A stretch of 26,490 nt of DNA from a virus, in the IMG/VR virus record IMGVR_UViG_3300028129_000054, positions 1-26,490 of that record. The stretch is one strand, 5' to 3'. Every line of letters begins with the position of its first letter. Position 1 is the first letter of the stretch. The notes below the pieces were generated by a model. That model did no database searches. It had not been told where the DNA came from and saw nothing but the letters and a program-made list of their open reading frames with translations. Made by a program: the position numbers and the translations under genes. Positions 23,801 to 26,490 of this stretch are shown one piece after another.

Positions 23801-24704
23801 CTATTCTTATTGGCGCAGACCCTTCTACTAATTCTAGAATAACTGTGTTTGTACTAGAATCTAGTTTAGTAATTCTATATCTTGTATTAATAGGATTTGT
23901 AATTACCTCTAAGCTATCACCAACCGCAAGCTGTATAGTATCATCAAAATCAGCTTCAGTGTCAGTATAAAATATCTTATTTAGTTTATATTGTTTTCTT
24001 TGTGAAGTGACACTAACACCGTTTATTTCCTCTGTAACGGTGGCGTCTGATATTCTCAATACACTAAAGTTACCAAAGTATCTTTTATCTCTCGGTGGTA
24101 AATCAACAACGGCTTCATCTAATACATAAGATATATTTTTTTCTACAATATCTTGTAAAAAGGTGTTAAATGAAATATCAGACCTACCTTCATATGAATT
24201 ATTAAAAAAGTTTATTTTAGTCTGAGTATTGGTATTTAAAATGTATCTTTGTATAATAGCTCTTTCAGTATCAATAGGCACTTGGCCAGTTAAATCAAAA
24301 GATACATAAAGTAATGGATTAATTAATTCTTCAAAAAACCAATTAGGTTTAATATCAAAAGTATTAATAGAATTAATAGAAGATAGGTCTGGTGCTTCTG
24401 TAGGTAGTTTAGCTAAAACCAACTTTCTAAATGTCCCATCAGCTAATCTTATAGAACTATCAGCTCCATTTAAATTAGTAATAGTATCAATATTTGATTG
24501 TAATCTATCTACTGAATTTTTTAAATACCCAAAGCTAGGTATTGTTACTCTAGCATTAGTACCATCATTATTCTGAATGTTAATTGTAACTGACTCGTTA
24601 CTGGAAGTTATGGCTTGATTAACCTTTTCAAAACTCTCTAAAGAATTGTTAAAAAGTCTAAGAAGCTCTGGTAACATTGTTGATATTGAATTATTTTCAG
24701 CCAT
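20820..24704 (-). CDS. Giant baseplate-type structural protein with a fibronectin-III-like domain (1294 residues)
   Basis: The protein has an N-terminal helical region (about 1-95, with L-P-E-L-L-R-L-F-N-N-S-L and V-D-R-L-Q-S-N-I-D-T-I) and a beta-rich region to ~450. A predicted helical hairpin follows (TDLSNQKNTIEATLKELDG). Residues about 513-650 look like a fibronectin type III-like module: YRVRGFWAMPEERSTP, VVKFKTRYRYLSSDG and later EQVEIQVKSVSEAGWPSNPL with SDWSTPVIIGFP. A helix with M-Q-N-Q-L-D-L-F-S-E-I-L-A (about 725-737) precedes an Asn/Ser/Gly-rich C-terminal half ending in GGVNSRGSGGVDRGFVSVDA. The modular layout and its neighbours indicate a baseplate or fibre-connector protein. 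No specific T4 counterpart is assigned. AATAAATA lies 21 bases before the ATG, and AAAGAAG is a weak Shine-Dalgarno. Confidence 0.68.
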   Translation of the reverse strand: MAENNSISTMLPELLRLFNNSLESFEKVNQAITSSNESVTINIQNNDGTNARVTIPSFGYLKNSVDRLQSNIDTITNLNGADSSIRLADGTFRKLVLAKLPTEAPDLSSINSINTFDIKPNWFFEELINPLLYVSFDLTGQVPIDTERAIIQRYILNTNTQTKINFFNNSYEGRSDISFNTFLQDIVEKNISYVLDEAVVDLPPRDKRYFGNFSVLRISDATVTEEINGVSVTSQRKQYKLNKIFYTDTEADFDDTIQLAVGDSLEVITNPINTRYRITKLDSSTNTVILELVEGSAPIRIGSDILKISSALEDNIQVDVTVGFNERCVTFVKPIDPESKIPSVNWSPGSAFYTNTLTTINSGGVEQTLSEFYQQSAIDFGSMLLSFANDKIPTTREGAKPNPPTLDASDFGVKLINGQVSNSPAIIELTDLSNQKNTIEATLKELDGAIVQSRAKIQTTNYSTNVERDADKNAAQGLITERSSQAELYASVVKEIDAKGQDNSVASISPKYRVRGFWAMPEERSTPATGPQAVVKFKTRYRYLSSDGAANPVDQFTFVDGSGKSQGAFSNYNIVDSTLRPREKNPINGTYQWVDINADNAEAVNINQLDIPIRKGEQVEIQVKSVSEAGWPSNPLESDWSTPVIIGFPADLSSDNAVESIINQNQQDRAKVALEQDLGAKGIDEHLSSSFTANETYFAHSSPVIASGFLSENQTPIDLFTKLTEMQNQLDLFSEILANAKGNLVVTLIDDQGNVTNLKRNSVTKIFAGFYSQEVSNLDDPRGAIISKTFFINLANNEQTGLRIVSRIAGNRGRMVKQSENPGYTVVDVTSGNTILPATYSWLDNSAANQSNSRATYSSDDTDYNTIRKYDLTPELLTNPTVDSSWPYGQTVSTPPFQSSQNKNQFIYSRFSDVSNEGNFYNYQRPNDDFYTFNLDSIENFYGRTSDTGAVVSGEFIWGGGFDNAGAPTTATGYPLGDPNTLELHTSHPYLTSYATYKKAYENTTGDTVTLPLDATGGVDCTNSGNGTADVLFRHSRFIPLQSDQDKGKQQAIYLNENINDLQALGTTGLLSGAAFTSTGQTIQASPSLYNTTLVELQSVNGGKGYSRNTKTSFENFDQYLLGEQTCGSYLFMSSDDHQNIQVSGDSIQSQRIIQFGQQNSINIPLVFQYRMTDYFGTGSGAAGGLGNIGGDSSGATVNVTYAKKVGFDIFPNNTDVYQYDIEVFSKYRSDNLNIDVFPTQTVTKGLNDLEKVLTKLSPSVTATRVNEIVRTGGVNSRGSGGVDRGFVSVDANI

Positions 24705-24725
24705 TAGTTATCTTCTTTCTTTTAT

Positions 24726-24733
24726 TATTTATT
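24726..24733 (-). promoter_or_regulatory. Late-promoter-like AATAAATA before the 1294-residue protein gene
   Basis: AATAAATA on the minus strand lies 21 bases before the ATG at 24704 and overlaps the stop codon of the preceding gene. Of the examples in the window, this one has the spacing most compatible with a promoter. Confidence 0.35.
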
Positions 24734-26490
24734 TAATACAGTCATATACAAAACTTAACACACCCTGCTCAGTACATATAAATTCAATAATGGGTTTTGT
24801 TGAAATAATAGCATTTGGTATTACTCCCATAGATACACCATAAACTCCAGTATTTAATCTGTCAGATGCATCGGTCCATACTCTAATGTTTCTTGATCCT
24901 ATATTTAAATCATTATTAAATGTTAATCTTAATGTTTGTCCAGTACTCCATTGAATATCAGTATCATTAATATAAATATTTAAATCTCCACCAGCCTCAT
25001 TAACAGTATCTAATCTCAGCATGTTAGTATAAGTCTCTAATTGAGCAAACACCCTCGGTATAGCCTGATTTAAATTTAATGGGTTTGCAGATGTGACCTG
25101 AACTTCACTAGTATTAAAAGGTACCATAAAATTATATTCTTGTGTGGCTAATGATATGGTTACTAAATTAGGTATATTATTATTTACTATGATTCCTGTA
25201 CCTTGTCTTAATACATCAGTATTGTATTGTAATGTAATAGGTACATTGCCATTTGCCAATGCTTGTATTTCATCCGAATTTTTTGCAATAAGATCTAACA
25301 AAACGGTGTCATTTGCAAAAGCCAAGTTAGCATTGTCCAATTGGTTTTGTACACTTGTGATTTGCGCTTGGAGTGAAGTTACATCCGCTACACTAGTAAT
25401 TTGATTTTCTAATGATTGAACCTTTTGGTCTATTGTAGATATTTCTAATTGCTGTGTTTGGAATATTTTAGCCGATTCCTGTAACTGTGCAGTTGCTTCA
25501 CTGAAGAGCTGCATTGAAAATGTATTATAGTCATTAACAATTGTGTCGATGCCGGCCGATCCTGGCGAAGCATCAAATCGTAAATTAATTTTAAATCCAT
25601 AACTGTTTCCATTTTGCCCAGTAACTTTATTAGGTTTATATTTTGGGTATCTTTGAATATAGCCACCATCTGTTGTTGGGGTAACATTGTCTACAAGTAA
25701 AATACCATAAAGATTTGTTACAGTGTTTGCGGTATTGCTAGTATCTACTAAATCATAATAAACCAATACTGCATTAAATTCAAATGTACTTGCTAAATCA
25801 GTTCCATTAAATTGTGCAATGGTAGAAATAGTAGGATCTGTTATAATCTGCTCATAATCATTAGGTGTAAAGTCAACTGAAATACCATCCAATTCTGATC
25901 TAATATATGCAGTTCCATTATATCCTATAGGACTGCCATAATCAGCAGGGTATTTTTGTATAAAAACACTAGTAGGATTAGTAAATGTATTAGGTTCAGT
26001 AAAATAAGAATCTATTGTCGTTGGCGGAGTTGATTCATCCATCCAATTTGCATTAGGATCAGTATAACCAGCTGGCCCTGTTGGGTTTAATAAAGGTTGA
26101 TCGTAATCATAAAATGCATTAATGCTTAATCCTTGTGGTTGAATTGTGCTTGCATTACGACCTAATATAAATTCGTCTTTACCTTGAATTTTTAAACTAG
26201 GTTGATAATTTGCATCCGATATAGAATCAAATAGAATAGTTGGAGTTCCTCCTACTTCAGTTGGTACATTAATGTAAAGTTCTGTATAAGCTTCACCTGC
26301 TTTATCTACATTGTTTACAATATCAATATCACCTACGTATTTCACTACTCGGTTATATTCTTCCGTTGCAGTACTTATAGAATCTTCTTCCACAAATAAT
26401 GGCCTTGCCACACCTGGGTTCTTTTCTAAAGTAGTAGCAGCACGGAACCTCATAGCACCAGTCTCCTTTAACCACTTAAAGAATACTCTT
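24729..26490 (-). CDS. Structural (baseplate or fibre) protein with central coiled coil, probably 5'-truncated by the window edge
   Basis: An ATG at 26453 gives 574 residues, but the same frame stays open to the window edge and adds VFFKWLKETGA, which reads like protein. I therefore treat the gene as probably continuing beyond the window. The ATG does have AAAGGAG 9 bases upstream, and both other frames have stops there, so 26453 remains a possible true start. From that Met, residues ~1-320 are beta-rich with many Thr, Pro and Asn. Residues about 331-398 are coiled coil (QKVQSLENQITSVADVTSLQ). The C-terminal ~160 residues form a beta domain with two cysteines near the end (FICTEQGVLSFVYDCIK). 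It precedes the two giant proteins in transcription order. No family is recognised; a baseplate or fibre role is inferred from context. Confidence 0.65.
   Translation of the reverse strand, partial: RVFFKWLKETGAMRFRAATTLEKNPGVARPLFVEEDSISTATEEYNRVVKYVGDIDIVNNVDKAGEAYTELYINVPTEVGGTPTILFDSISDANYQPSLKIQGKDEFILGRNASTIQPQGLSINAFYDYDQPLLNPTGPAGYTDPNANWMDESTPPTTIDSYFTEPNTFTNPTSVFIQKYPADYGSPIGYNGTAYIRSELDGISVDFTPNDYEQIITDPTISTIAQFNGTDLASTFEFNAVLVYYDLVDTSNTANTVTNLYGILLVDNVTPTTDGGYIQRYPKYKPNKVTGQNGNSYGFKINLRFDASPGSAGIDTIVNDYNTFSMQLFSEATAQLQESAKIFQTQQLEISTIDQKVQSLENQITSVADVTSLQAQITSVQNQLDNANLAFANDTVLLDLIAKNSDEIQALANGNVPITLQYNTDVLRQGTGIIVNNNIPNLVTISLATQEYNFMVPFNTSEVQVTSANPLNLNQAIPRVFAQLETYTNMLRLDTVNEAGGDLNIYINDTDIQWSTGQTLRLTFNNDLNIGSRNIRVWTDASDRLNTGVYGVSMGVIPNAIISTKPIIEFICTEQGVLSFVYDCIK

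Noticed and set aside
1-26490. tRNA genes and mobile elements
   Set aside because: Gaps are mostly under 110 bases. I see no cloverleaf-like sequence, transposase, integrase, homing-endonuclease motif or attachment-site duplication.

Overview
The window looks like part of the genome of a T4-type contractile-tail phage (or a prophage or metagenomic contig of one). It is AT-rich, densely packed, and every gene I can support lies on the minus strand, so transcription runs from high to low coordinates. The replication genes are recognisably T4-like: a gp32-type single-strand binding protein, a gp61/DnaG-type primase, a UvsY-like mediator, a UvsW-type helicase and a GroES-like co-chaperonin. The structural genes diverge too far from T4 for me to name them individually. 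Most starts lack a Shine-Dalgarno sequence and have A-rich leaders. The 260-residue membrane protein is of a type I associate with Bacteroidota phages. A Bacteroidota (marine flavobacterial) host is therefore possible, but this is inference only.

Right to centre (26490 to 9081) is the tail and baseplate block. In transcription order it holds: a structural protein with a central coiled coil that is probably cut by the window edge; two giant proteins of 1294 and 1544 residues; a 1015-residue fibre with collagen-like triplets; a translationally coupled pair made of a small coiled-coil protein and a membrane-anchored, spanin-like protein; a beta-rich 461-residue protein; a protein with a BppU-like head and a coiled coil; and a tail-tube-fold protein.

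Centre (9057 to 7643) holds a short protein with a T4-like capsid-targeting N-terminus and a cationic glycine-zipper tail, a RuvC-like resolvase with a TTG start, and a GroES-like co-chaperonin. A 194-base leader with a hairpin separates this from the replication operon ssb, primase, 71-residue protein, uvsY, uvsW (7448 to 3287). In that operon each junction after ssb is an overlap (ATGA, TAATG, TAATG).

Left (3223 to 1) holds three more genes that look like capsid cargo: a very acidic repeat protein with two internal copies of the targeting-like peptide, a 144-residue unknown, and a nucleotidyltransferase of the ligase superfamily truncated by the window edge.

The main discovery candidate is a family of short peptides of the type aromatic-x-x-aromatic-hydrophobic-x-Glu. 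They occur at the N-termini of four proteins of unrelated sequence, in weaker form at the N-terminus of the acidic protein, and twice more inside that acidic protein. They resemble the T4 internal-protein capsid-targeting sequence and prohead-protease site. They suggest a set of proteins packaged into the head, including a ligase-like enzyme and a possible membrane-active peptide.
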